Shown here: positions 1-9,058 of the stretch, in pieces | Layout: every line of letters begins with the position of its first letter | Position numbering within the stretch: position 1 is the stretch's first letter | Assembly: GCA_018292915.2 (NCBI GenBank) | Contig: JACVVK020000334.1 | Span: 547,501 to 611,500, forward strand | Origin: Batillaria attramentaria | Lineage: Eukaryota > Mollusca > Gastropoda > Batillariidae | DNA length: 64,000 bases | Reading direction: 5' to 3' | Made by a program: the position numbers and the translations under genes | The notes under the pieces: generated by a model | Databases searched by the model: none | What the model was told of the DNA's origin: nothing | Seen by the model: the letters and a program-made list of their open reading frames with translations, nothing else

Positions 1-207
1 ACAAACTCATGAAAGAGGAAGAACCCAGAACGCTGTGCAGTGCTGCTTATATACTAACAGGTCAGATCTAGAACATTCTGTAACATACTTGCAAGTACGG
101 AATCTTTCCGAGGTTACGTAATCTGCTGACGTTACTGCACTCGCATGTTCTGGGATGGTCTAGAAATTTCCATCGAAATGCAGTGACTTTTCGCGATCTC
201 TACAACA
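1..207 (-). repeat. 3' LTR of the Ty3/gypsy element (partial)
   Basis: Identical to 4757-4963. It ends on the plus strand with ACAACA at 202-207, directly beside the polypurine tract. About 107 bp, including the polyadenylation signal seen in the other LTR, lie beyond the window edge. Confidence 0.95.
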
Positions 208-217
208 CCTCCCTACC
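208..217 (-). other. Polypurine tract of the Ty3/gypsy element
   Basis: On the minus strand this reads GGTAGGGAGG and abuts the 3' LTR, the position expected for the plus-strand DNA synthesis primer of an LTR retrotransposon. Confidence 0.8.
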
Positions 218-241
218 AAAATTGTGGTTTCACAACAAAGT

Positions 242-3200
242 TCAACAACAAAGTCTGTCTCTGGGTTTTGGTGTTCTTTTGGATCGTCTGGGGTTGTCTG
301 GACCATACTCTGGAACAGGTGGCTTGGTCCTGGGCAGTCGTGGTCTGCTCTGGTTCTGTGTCGGTGGCACATTCTCCAGAATCTCCATGGGATGGTCGAT
401 CGGGAGCTCAGAGGTATCTGCTGAATCACCAGGTTCGCTGTCCTCTTCAGAAGCGTAACGTGGGCGCAACTGTTCCCAGTGTCGTCTCCAAACTGGGCCA
501 CGAGGAACTACCTTGACGTTGAAGCAGCGAGTACCCGTAGACTTCTTGACCACTGCTGGTACCCATCTGGGCTGTTTGCCATGGTGAGGTCCATAGTACA
601 GTGCGTATACTGGATCTCCAGCCTTGTATTGCCTGGTCACCTTGGCGACACCTCCAGAGTCTGGAGTCACCTGAGTTTTAGATGCCTCCTTGGATTGCTT
701 GCCCTGAGCTATGTGTGCTGGCGAGGGAAGCAAAGTGTCGATCCTTGTCCTAATCTGCCTGGACATCAAGAGTTCACTCGGAGAGAATCCGCAGGATGTC
801 GGCATTCTCCGGTACTGCATCAGAAACTCTTGAAGTGCTCGCTTCGGGGGCAGAGAAGACTTCCTGAGAGCTTGCTTGAAAGTCTGCACCAGCCGTTCTG
901 CAGCTCCATTGGTAGCAGGATGATAGGGCGCTCCTGTCAGGTGCGTGATCCCACGTTCCTTGCACCAGCTCTGGAACTCTTCAGAAACAAAGGTGGTTGC
1001 ATTGTCGGAGACCAACGTGTGTGGGTATCCGAAATGAGCGAAGTCTTCTTCCAGCAGGTCTAGAGTAGCTCTAGTGGACGTGGATGACGTTGGGTGGATG
1101 CATGGGTACTTTGAGTAAGCATCCGTGATCACCAGCCAGTTGGTACCCATGAAGTTGATGGCGTGGTCCAAGTGAACTCGGCTCCATGGCTTCTCTGGTA
1201 ACATCCAGGGATGAACTGGTGGTTTGGATGGCTTGTTTTGATGTTCGCCGCAGGAGTCACATCGTCGACTCGTCATCTCTATTGCAGCGTCGATACCGGG
1301 CCAGTATACTGCAGTTCTTGCCAACTGCTTCATGCGTTCCATGCCGAAGTGTCCGATGTGCAGAAGATCAAGGATCTTGGGCTGCAGGCTTTGTGGAATC
1401 ACAACTCTTGTACCATAGATGAGGCATCCATGGCAGATACTGAGAGAATCAGACAACTTCTGGAACTTTCTGACTTCTTCGTTGATCTCAGCGTGCTTCA
1501 GCGGCCACCCTTCGCGCACGTAGCGCATCACTGTAGCTATCACTGGATCTTTGCCTGACTCTTGACGAAGGATGTTGGAGTCGAAAGGTTTGACTTGAAG
1601 ACTGAGAACTCGGATGGCGCACACCATGTCCGTGTCTTCCCCACTCTCCTCCCTGTCAAAGTCGATGTCGTCTCCTGAAGGCAAGCGACTGAGGGCATCT
1701 GCATTGCCGTGATCTGCAGTTTTCCGGTACTCGATCGTGTAGTCGAACTGGTTCAGCCATAGGGCCCACCGAGCTAGTCTGTTAGCTGCAAGAAGTGGTG
1801 TCCCTTTCTTTGGTCCGAACAGCGCCGTCAGGGGCTTGTGATCAGTCACCAGTATGAACTGTCGTCCGTACAGATACTGGTAGAATTTCCGCAAACCATA
1901 GATGATGGCTAGGGCTTCCTTGTGGATTTGGCTGTAGTTTCTTTCTGCAGCTGTAAGAGTCTTGGACACATTGGCAATTGGGCGCTCGCTTCCATCCGGA
2001 TAGCGATGAAACAGTACTGCTCCAATTCCAACGTTGGATGCGTCACAAGCCAGCCCCACAGGCTTATCTGGGTCGAAGTGTACAAGGACTTGATCAGAGG
2101 AAAGCACATTCTTCAGCTGTTCAAAAGCTGCTTGTTCCTCTTCTCCCCACTTCCAGGGACTTGCCTTCTTTGTCAGGCGGTAGAGCGGCTCTGCCATAGT
2201 AGCCAGGTTTGGGATGAATTTCCCGTAGAATTGTACTGAGCCCAGAAAAGACTTCAAGCTTGAGACATCCGTAGGTGGTGGCATCTTCAAGACTGCCTCG
2301 ACTTTGGATCCTTTGGAGATTCCTTCAGCCGATAGAGTGTGTCCAAGGTATTCCACACTGGGTTGAGCAAACAGGCATTTTTCACGACGGCATCTGAGTC
2401 CTTTGTCGTTCAGACGCGTAAGTAGTCGTTCCAGGTTGCTCAGATGATCTTTGGCATCCTTCCCGCTGGTGAGTATGTCGTCTTGGAAGACGGCAACTCC
2501 AGGCAGATCACTGGTCAGATTTTCCATGATCTCCTGAAAATAACCAGGTGCTGACTTGATTCCGAACGGTAGTCGTTGTTGCAGAAGTACCCCACGGTGA
2601 GTGCTGAGGGCTAGTCTGCGTTGACTTTCTGGTGCCAGCTTGATCTGGTTGTAGGCATCAGCGAGGTCGATCTTTGTGTAACCGAATCCTCCTCCCAGCT
2701 TTTGCATCAGTTCCTCTGGGAGAGGCATTGGGTGACGGTGATCAGCAAGTTGATCGTTGATCCCGACTGAGTAGTCACCACAGATCCGCAGTTTTGGCTT
2801 CAGGGCGCCTGTACTATTTGTCTTACGAATTGGAACAACTGGTGTTCCATAGTCGTTGAACTGGACTGGCTTCCAGACTCCTTTGGCGATGCCTTCTTCG
2901 TAGCCTTTCGTCAGGTCATCACGAAGAGCGAAAGGAACCGGCCTTGCCTTGTGAAAAACCGGCTTCGCGTCGGACTTGAACTTTACTTCCAGCTCAAAAT
3001 CCTTCAGACATCCCAATTCTTCCTTGAAGAGATCTGGGAACTTGTCGCAGAGAGTGTGGCAATCCTTTTGAAGAGAAGCATAAGTTGTGCTGGAGGTCTT
3101 CGGATGCGATTCTTTTGCACCCTCGCTCTTGACTTGACTCTCTATGCTCTTCAGTCCAAGGGCATTGTCCACTGAAATTCCCAGAGCCTGGATCGCGTTT

Positions 3201-4513
3201 CGTCCAAGTAGGTTGAGATCAGGGATCTTGGTGACGATGTAGGGAATGGAGCTCTGTTTACCAGTCACTGGGTCCTTTGTTTGGCCCATGAAGGTGCCCA
3301 ACACGGGTAGGTCGTGCTTGCTGGCAGACTCGTACCGATGTGTGACGTCATCCAGCTTCGGTTTTCCCAGTTGTTTCCAGACTGGCACAGAAACAAAATT
3401 TCCTGTGGTTGCAGTGTCCAGCTCCATCGTGAACTGTTGATCCTGGATTGTGACTGGAACGTCCAACCTAGGAGTATCTTGGGGAACTTCGCCGAGGATG
3501 GCTTTGACGAGCTCTGCTTTTGTGATACTTTTCACTGAAGATTTTGCAGATTGTCGTCCCCCTTGTTGCTGTTGATGCAGTTTTTTCCTGCAGACAGCCT
3601 CCAAATGTCCTATCTTCTGACAGAAGTTGCATTTGGATTCTTTGTAGAAGCAGTCTGTTGCTTTATGAGCCTTTCCACACCTGTAGCACTTTACTGAATT
3701 GCTGGTCGTGGAGTTAGACTGCAGGTGGTTCTTTGGTCGACCCCCTTTGTTGTTCATCTTGACTTTGTTGACCGGTCTGGGCTTGGAACCGTAGACAGTT
3801 TCCTTGGCCACCTTTGCCGCGTCTTCAGTCTCTATGGCGATCTTGACAGCCTTGGCAAAATCCAACTCGGTATCCTTGACCTTGAAAAGAGCCTTCAAGA
3901 CAGCTTCGTTGTTGACAGAACATATGAATCTCTGCCTAAGAGCTTCATCTTGTGGGTCTTGGATCGAAGGAAAGTCACAGGTAGCCGCGTCTTGACGTAT
4001 ACGGGCTGCCAGCTCCTGGAGTGTTTCGCCTGGCTTCCGTTCCATGTTGCTCCAGAACTTGAAACGTTCTCGCACTATGAACAGTTTTGGGTCAAATTGT
4101 TCTTTCATGAACTCGACGATTTGGTCCATCGTCAGGCTGTTGATGTTCATTCTTGGATTCTGTTGAGCAGCCAGATTTGCCAGTTGCTTGTAGACAGCCG
4201 GAGTCTGATTAGTGAGGAAGACTTGAGCCTTGCGGTCGTCAGGAACGGCGTTGGCTACAAGAAATGTGCAGAACCTTGACCAGTAGTCAGGCCACAGTTC
4301 TGAAGTGGAGTCAAAGGCAGCGAAAGGTGGAATAGCGGCGGTCGAAACAGTAGACGTGTGAGGACGGGTACTTGCGCTGGAATCCCCAGTCGGTGTATGA
4401 ACTTGAATCATCTTCATCAACGCACCCATCTGCTCTCTTTGCTGTTCCATTTGTTCCTTCTGCTGTTCCAATTGCTCTCTAAGCAAATTTATCAGCTCCG
4501 CTGTCTCTGCCAT
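242..4513 (-). CDS. gag-pol: Gag-pol polyprotein of Ty3/gypsy retrotransposon
   Basis: A single uninterrupted frame of 1423 codons from ATG at 4513 to TGA at 242. Order by approximate residue: Gag-like region with coiled-coil start (1-270); two zinc knuckles, CYRCGKAHKATDC and CNFCQKIGHLEAVC (about 275-308); aspartic protease with LDTATTGNF (about 363), where the usual DTG/DSG reads DTA; reverse transcriptase (about 500-720) with KIDLADAYNQI and the catalytic FQDD; RNase H (about 820-940) with ACDASNVGIGAV; integrase with an H-H-C-C zinc module (about 1060-1095) and a DD35E core (VHLDHA, SDNATTF, NGAAERLV). Gag and pol are fused in one frame with no frameshift. The family copies its RNA in virus-like particles and integrates the cDNA. 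No inactivating break is seen. Confidence 0.95.
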   Translation of the reverse strand: MAETAELINLLREQLEQQKEQMEQQREQMGALMKMIQVHTPTGDSSASTRPHTSTVSTAAIPPFAAFDSTSELWPDYWSRFCTFLVANAVPDDRKAQVFLTNQTPAVYKQLANLAAQQNPRMNINSLTMDQIVEFMKEQFDPKLFIVRERFKFWSNMERKPGETLQELAARIRQDAATCDFPSIQDPQDEALRQRFICSVNNEAVLKALFKVKDTELDFAKAVKIAIETEDAAKVAKETVYGSKPRPVNKVKMNNKGGRPKNHLQSNSTTSNSVKCYRCGKAHKATDCFYKESKCNFCQKIGHLEAVCRKKLHQQQQGGRQSAKSSVKSITKAELVKAILGEVPQDTPRLDVPVTIQDQQFTMELDTATTGNFVSVPVWKQLGKPKLDDVTHRYESASKHDLPVLGTFMGQTKDPVTGKQSSIPYIVTKIPDLNLLGRNAIQALGISVDNALGLKSIESQVKSEGAKESHPKTSSTTYASLQKDCHTLCDKFPDLFKEELGCLKDFELEVKFKSDAKPVFHKARPVPFALRDDLTKGYEEGIAKGVWKPVQFNDYGTPVVPIRKTNSTGALKPKLRICGDYSVGINDQLADHRHPMPLPEELMQKLGGGFGYTKIDLADAYNQIKLAPESQRRLALSTHRGVLLQQRLPFGIKSAPGYFQEIMENLTSDLPGVAVFQDDILTSGKDAKDHLSNLERLLTRLNDKGLRCRREKCLFAQPSVEYLGHTLSAEGISKGSKVEAVLKMPPPTDVSSLKSFLGSVQFYGKFIPNLATMAEPLYRLTKKASPWKWGEEEQAAFEQLKNVLSSDQVLVHFDPDKPVGLACDASNVGIGAVLFHRYPDGSERPIANVSKTLTAAERNYSQIHKEALAIIYGLRKFYQYLYGRQFILVTDHKPLTALFGPKKGTPLLAANRLARWALWLNQFDYTIEYRKTADHGNADALSRLPSGDDIDFDREESGEDTDMVCAIRVLSLQVKPFDSNILRQESGKDPVIATVMRYVREGWPLKHAEINEEVRKFQKLSDSLSICHGCLIYGTRVVIPQSLQPKILDLLHIGHFGMERMKQLARTAVYWPGIDAAIEMTSRRCDSCGEHQNKPSKPPVHPWMLPEKPWSRVHLDHAINFMGTNWLVITDAYSKYPCIHPTSSTSTRATLDLLEEDFAHFGYPHTLVSDNATTFVSEEFQSWCKERGITHLTGAPYHPATNGAAERLVQTFKQALRKSSLPPKRALQEFLMQYRRMPTSCGFSPSELLMSRQIRTRIDTLLPSPAHIAQGKQSKEASKTQVTPDSGGVAKVTRQYKAGDPVYALYYGPHHGKQPRWVPAVVKKSTGTRCFNVKVVPRGPVWRRHWEQLRPRYASEEDSEPGDSADTSELPIDHPMEILENVPPTQNQSRPRLPRTKPPVPEYGPDNPRRSKRTPKPRDRLCC

Positions 4514-4621
4514 TGTCAGTCGTCAATTTTCGCCGCTGCAACAGTTGAAGGGGTGCAACTTCTGTAGTTGGAGTTTCTTGAGCACTGGAGAGTACTGTCC
4601 CTTCGTAGGTAGATCAATGTT

Positions 4622-4641
4622 GAATCCTGTCGGCGACGCCA
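4622..4641 (-). other. Primer-binding site of the Ty3/gypsy element
   Basis: On the element strand the sequence starts TGGCGTCGCCGACAGGATT, eight bases inside the 5' LTR end. TGG complements the CCA 3' end of a tRNA. The tRNA identity cannot be assigned by eye. Confidence 0.6.
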
Positions 4642-4732
4642 AATATTTCTGTTGTATTTTTCTCCTGCTATGTCGCTCTCTCGGTGCACTCGCAGAGAAG
4701 ACACGGGATACAACAGGCTGGAACTCCAATAC

Positions 4733-4738
4733 TTTATT
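4733..4738 (-). terminator. LTR polyadenylation signal
   Basis: AATAAA on the minus strand, downstream of the LTR TATA box. The matching position in the 3' LTR is outside the window. Confidence 0.65.
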
Positions 4739-4801
4739 AACAGAAGATGCGCAAGAACAAACTCATGAAAGAGGAAGAACCCAGAACGCTGTGCAGTGCT
4801 G

Positions 4802-4809
4802 CTTATATA
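4802..4809 (-). promoter_or_regulatory. LTR TATA box
   Basis: TATATAAG on the minus strand inside the 5' LTR. It precedes the AATAAA signal, as needed for transcription to start in U3/R. Confidence 0.7.
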
Positions 4810-4963
4810 CTAACAGGTCAGATCTAGAACATTCTGTAACATACTTGCAAGTACGGAATCTTTCCGAGGTTACGTAATCTGCTGACGTTACTGCACTCGC
4901 ATGTTCTGGGATGGTCTAGAAATTTCCATCGAAATGCAGTGACTTTTCGCGATCTCTACAACA

Positions 4964-5310
4964 ATTGGTTAGAAAAGAGGGGGACCAGTTCGAGAGGGGG
5001 CCTATTCTGGATGCGAGGGGGGACCAAAATCGCCCAGGGGGACCAGTCGAAAACGAGGCTGGATGTCTAAGGGGGGACCATTATAGAGCAGTTTTTGCCA
5101 CGAATTGGTCCCCCGCGGGACTACTTCAGAGGGGGGACCGGACCGGATCCTACACCGGTTCTAAAATACGTCACCAGATTCCCCAGTCCTTTGGAAAATA
5201 TTTCACGTGGTTGCCACTACAGTTAAGGAAAATGCGTCACAATGGTTCCACGACAGTTCTAAAACACGTCACCACATTTCCCTTTCAGCTCTAACATACG
5301 TATGTCACCA
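4964..5310. repeat. GGGGGACC-motif cluster and degenerate ACGTCACCA repeats
   Basis: 4975-5145 contains about six dispersed GGGGGACC words and one inverted copy (GGTCCCCC near 5116). 5160-5310 has three degenerate units sharing CTAAAAYACGTCACCA and ATTTCCC. No coding sequence or known element recognised. Confidence 0.5.
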
Positions 5311-5689
5311 GATTTTTTTTTTTCAATGCAAGCTTACTGCTTCCGTCATCAGAATAAAAGGGTGTAAGTTTTTTTTCTGATTCATGGCGCTAAAACCCTT
5401 TCCCAGATGATGGTGAAGTTCTATAATATCTAAGGGTTTTTTTTCCCGTGTCTGCGACAATGAGCCAGTCATATGAATTGAACTGAAGTTTGCATACATT
5501 ATTATTTTATGCAAATTATAGTTGTAACTATTCTGTCCAGTATGTGCAATGTTCCGTACTTCGTTTGTCTCATAGAAATGCTATGGAATTTCTTATGCAC
5601 TTATGAAATCCATTCAGGCTTTATATTGTGGTTGAAAATTCCTTATTTTCCTTATGCGCACCCCCTCAGTAAGAACTAAAACATATGGT
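5311..5689. other. Unassigned AT-rich sequence
   Basis: Contains short T and A runs. No gene, repeat unit or element boundary recognised. Confidence 0.4.
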
Positions 5690-6552
5690 CAGAGATCCTT
5701 CCCCTTTCAGGCTGCAACTCTCTGTAATGAACTTATAAAATCACTGAGACACACAGAGTAAAGTACCAGTTTCAAACGCTGTCTTAAAACACACCTATTT
5801 AAAACTGATAACTGATCTTGTTTCTGCCCTGCCCTTCCACACTGTGTCAACCTGCATGTTGAGACGTAGTGTTTAACTGTTCCCTGTGAGTCTGTGTGTA
5901 TGGAAGCTGTTTATACATGTAGTGTGTGTGTATTACATTACTATATGTATTTTGCTGCCGTTCCTTAGGTATGTAATAGTCAAACTGTTTATAGTGTGTG
6001 TGTATTACATTACTATATGTATTTTGCTGTCGTTCCTTAGGTATGTAATAGTCAATCATGTTTGTGTATACTGTTTATAGTGTGTGTGTATTACATTACT
6101 ATATGTATTTTGCTGTCGTTCCTTAGGTATGTAATAGTCGATCTGTTTATAGTGTGTGTGTATTACATTACTATATGTATTTTGCTGTCGTTCCTTAGGT
6201 ATGTAATAGTCAAACTGTTTATAGTGTGTGTGTTACATTACTATATGTATTTTGCTGCCGTTCCTTAGGTATGTAATAGTCAAACTGTTTATAGTGTGTG
6301 TGTATTACATTACTATATGTATTTTGCTGCCGTTCCTTAGGTATGTAATAGTCAAACTGTTTATAGTGTGTGTGTATTACATTACTATATGTATTTTGCT
6401 GCCGTTCCTTAGGTATGTAATAGTCAAACTGTTTGTGTACATTGTTGTGCATTATGTTATCTGTGCACTGTCATTGATATCTGTTTTATTTTTGTTATGA
6501 TGTAGGGCGCTTAGAGCCTGTGTAATTTACATGTATAGGCGCCTTGTAAGTC

Positions 6553-6583
<31 letters not shown>
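5690..6583 (+). mobile_element. LINE 3' remnant (CR1/L2-like) with repeat-expanded 3' UTR
   Basis: 5690-5810 translates, with stops, to a remnant of the terminal coding stretch shared with the LINE at 15448-16092 (the SFKRCLKTHLF-type ending). The 3' end carries a GGCGCTTAGAG...TATAGGCGCCTTGTAAGT box followed by an (ATT)n tail at 6553-6583, a typical CR1/L2-like ending. A seven-unit 72-bp satellite sits between the coding remnant and the tail. Confidence 0.65.
5905..6430 (+). repeat. 72-bp tandem repeat, 7 copies
   Basis: Each unit contains TTACATTACTATATG, a GCYGTCGTTCC-like stretch and GTATGTAATAGTC. The last word recurs at about 5969, 6041, 6127, 6199, 6269, 6341 and 6413. One unit has a 14-bp insertion. 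Because 72 is a multiple of 3, long open frames appear on both strands; they are not genes. Confidence 0.9.
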
Positions 6584-6585
<2 letters not shown>

Positions 6586-6697
6586 CCGTGTCCCGGTACA
6601 GTACCTACAGTAATGAAGTTTTCTGACTTAATTAATGATGACTGTCGTTTTCCTCCGTAATATTTGGGTTATGCTCAATGTCATTTCTTGTGACAGC

Positions 6698-6872
6698 TAC
6701 CTGTTCATTGGTTGATGTCACGAAAGCTCGCTGTTCATTGGTTCGTGTCACGAAAGCTCGCTGTTTATTGGTTCATGTCACGAAAGCTCGCTGTTCATTG
6801 GTTCATGTCCACCGTTGTAACACCACCAAAGTGTCAGCCAGTGTAAGCGGTATGTTCGGAGACTATATAAAG
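6698..6872 (+). promoter_or_regulatory. Promoter-like array: four inverted CCAAT boxes in 30-bp repeats plus TATA box
   Basis: ATTGG (inverted CCAAT) occurs at 6707, 6737, 6767 and 6797, exactly 30 bp apart, within a repeat carrying TCACGAAAGCTCGCTG. A TATATAA box follows at 6864-6870. This is a classical CCAAT/TATA arrangement for plus-strand transcription from about 6895. No coding exon is recognised downstream, so the target gene is unknown. Confidence 0.5.
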
Positions 6873-6899
6873 AAAGGCAAAACACAACAGTCATTGTAA

Positions 6900-7205
6900 C
6901 AATTACTGTCATTCCATCAGTAGAGCTAGAGACAAAGACAATCGCTGTTTTCTTTTTTTTGTGTGTGTGTGTGATTTTGTGTACATCCTTGATATTACCA
7001 CGCAGGTAGATATTCACAAATATACACGTAAAACAAGTTAACTGATACTGATTACACAACACAGTCTACACGCGTCTTACTGTTCCGTGGAATTACATGT
7101 TTTACAATACTGTTTTTAGTGGAAGGTGTAACATTGATGTTGAATTTTGGTATTAAAATATTGTTAGGTTGTTTCATTGTAATTTGTTCATTCATCATCA
7201 TCATC

Positions 7206-7251
<46 letters not shown>

Positions 7252-7730
7252 TGAGAGAATGTACGAGAGATTGTCAGTATGTCTATTTAGTGCATTTTAC
7301 ATAATATTGTTTCGATGTCTGTACATTGAATTTTGTTTTTAAACCTGAGGTGATGGCATGGCTAGTGTAGTCGCTTATTGTGACTGTGGAAATTTAAAAA
7401 AAAAAAAAAAAATACATATCAAGCATTGTGATGTGTACGTGATGTACTTATCATGTTTGTACGGAGCCCGTAGTGGAACCAAACAATAACGTGTAACACA
7501 ACCCTTTTTGTCAGTACGGTGTGAACGTGCCTATGAAGAAGTTCTGTGTCCCGTCTTATCTCCCTTACCGTATGGAACAAGGACGTTATATTCTCAACTA
7601 ATCAACAGTTAACCGTTTGGCATGGTGTCCCACTCTTGAACAATGTGGTGGACATGGGAGACAATTTCGTGTATTGGATGAAATAACAGAGTTACGTGGA
7701 GTTAGTTAGTGCTGGGCTTGCTGCGTTCGG
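6900..7730. repeat. Diverged duplication, block 1 (partner at about 27298-27480)
   Basis: 7535-7729 aligns by eye to 27298-27490, sharing GAAGAAGTTCTGTGTCCCG, CTTATCTCCCTTACC and ACATGGGAGACAATT. Weaker similarity extends left to about 6930 (partner from about 26870). A (CT)n run is at 7211-7248. No coding frame is conserved. Confidence 0.6.
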
Positions 7731-7739
7731 CTACAGAAC

Positions 7740-8215
7740 ACAGATGGAAATGTCGAGGAAGACGCTATATATATACATATTTTTCTTACACATAACGTTG
7801 CATATGACACTCGAGAAATGCTTTAATATTCACCCCCCCCCCCCCCCCCAAAAAAAAAATAAATAAATAAATAAATAAATAAAATAAAATAAATAAATAA
7901 ATAAAAATAAAAAATAAAATCACACAAATCCAGCAGCCAAAGACTCATGTGTAGAGTAAATTTCAACAAATTCCAATATTCTGGCTTTTTTTTTTTTGGT
8001 TTGTTTTGGCAATGTTAGAAGCGACCACATGCCGCCCCCTCATTCCTCTGGCATGAAACATATTTACAAAGCCAACAAAAAGCCCCAGACTGCCATTTTT
8101 TTTTTCACTCTGCACACAAATTTTAAAAGGGGCAAAGATTTTCTACTATATTTAGCGTCCTACATGACCCGGAAGCTATTTGTGTTCTGTAGCCTGATTG
8201 GAAAACTTCCTGGAA
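7740..8215. repeat. Diverged duplication, block 2 (partner at about 28725-29165)
   Basis: Shares GTGTAGAGTAAATTTCAACA, ACAAAGCCAACAAAAAGC, CACACAAATTTTAAAAGGGG and CATGACCCGGAAGCTATT with 28725-29165. It carries an expanded poly(C)/(AAAT)n tract at 7833-7920. In the partner region blocks 1 and 3 are adjacent, so block 2 looks like an inserted, mobile segment. Confidence 0.6.
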
Positions 8216-8239
8216 CAGTCCTGTTGGTACATGTAGACT

Positions 8240-8330
8240 GAGACTGATTTAGTGTTGTGTTTCCTCTAACTCTCATTCACCGCCTGTTACCTTGTATCAC
8301 AATGGAGTGTGGGTTAGGGTTAGGGATGAT
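8240..8330. repeat. Diverged duplication, block 3 (partner 27513-27570)
   Basis: Shares the stretch ending CACCGCCTGTTACCTT with 27513-27570. A short GGGTTAGGGTTAGGG run follows at 8309-8323. Confidence 0.5.
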
Positions 8331-8332
8331 GA

Positions 8333-8334
<2 letters not shown>

Positions 8335-8397
<63 letters not shown>

Positions 8398-8653
8398 GAG
8401 ACAAAGTTATAAAAACCGTGACCGTATTTCAGTTTGAAAGGGATGTTTCAGTCCTACTTCTAATAAAGCCGTTATCATAGAGAAACTACATGTAAAACAC
8501 AAGACGGCGCTTCACATCAGTCATAAACAAAACCACATCAGTTGTGATACCTCATTTCAACATCCGATATTTTGTTTTCACAAACATATATTGAACATAT
8601 ATATTATCAGTAAACACACACAATGTATAGTGTGACACACGAACATACTCAAA

Positions 8654-8752
<99 letters not shown>

Positions 8753-8760
8753 GCACATAA
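8335..8760. repeat. Microsatellites (GT)n, (CT)n, (CA)n
   Basis: (GT)n at 8335-8394, (CT)n at 8658-8683 and (CA)n at 8684-8749. No coding sequence recognised between them. Confidence 0.95.
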
Positions 8761-8910
8761 GCCGCATTGTCAATCGCTGTCGATCATCATTGGTAAATTA
8801 GTCCTGCAGTGTCGGCATCGCTGCTGTTTCTCTGTTATTGTTGTTGTTGTTGTTGTTCACAGTGTGTGCTGTGTCATGGCCGATATGGTCAGTGTTATTT
8901 ATTTTCATCA

Positions 8911-9058
8911 CGCGGGACATCAACTATCACCAGCTGGGTGCTACAGCGGGACATCAACTATCACCAGCTGGGTGTTACAGCGGGACATCAACTATCACCA
9001 GCTGGGTGCTACAGCGGGACATCAACTATCACCAGCTGGGTGCTACAGCGGGACATCA
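8911..9058. repeat. 34-bp tandem repeat covering the 3' end of the helicase coding region, 5 copies
   Basis: CGGGACATCAA recurs at 8912, 8946, 8980, 9014 and 9048, a strict 34-bp period. On the minus strand each unit encodes part of MSRCSTQLVIVD (helicase motif VI region). The unit is not a multiple of 3, so the second unit is read in another frame and gives the stop at 9009. Confidence 0.95.

Larger units (their letters stand above)
1..4963 (-). mobile_element. Ty3/gypsy LTR retrotransposon, intact, left LTR cut by window edge
   Basis: The element reads right to left: 5' LTR (4650-4963), primer-binding site, one gag-pol frame, polypurine tract and 3' LTR (1-207, incomplete because the window starts inside it). 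The 207 bp visible in the left LTR are identical, base for base, to 4757-4963. LTR ends are TGTTGT...ACAACA on the element strand. The domain order protease-RT-RNase H-integrase defines Ty3/gypsy. Identical LTRs plus an uninterrupted 1423-codon frame indicate a very recent insertion that may still be mobile. The outer target duplication cannot be checked because the left flank is outside the window. Confidence 0.95.
4650..4963 (-). repeat. 5' LTR of the Ty3/gypsy element (314 bp)
   Basis: Bounded by inverted hexamers TGTTGT and ACAACA. On the element strand it carries a TATA box and, about 70 nt downstream, an AATAAA signal, so U3-R-U5 can be placed. The insertion flank begins ATTGG at 4964. 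Confidence 0.9.

Noticed and set aside
2951..4279. Several plus-strand frames over the gag-pol region
   Set aside because: Antisense shadows of the retrotransposon gene.
8309..8323. Telomere-like GGGTTAGGGTTAGGG
   Set aside because: Only two full TTAGGG units within duplicated sequence beside a (GT)n run; too short to call an interstitial telomere.
8552..8773. Cys/Val-rich frame across (CA)n, like many similar frames elsewhere
   Set aside because: Dinucleotide microsatellite translation, with no start context or conserved residues.
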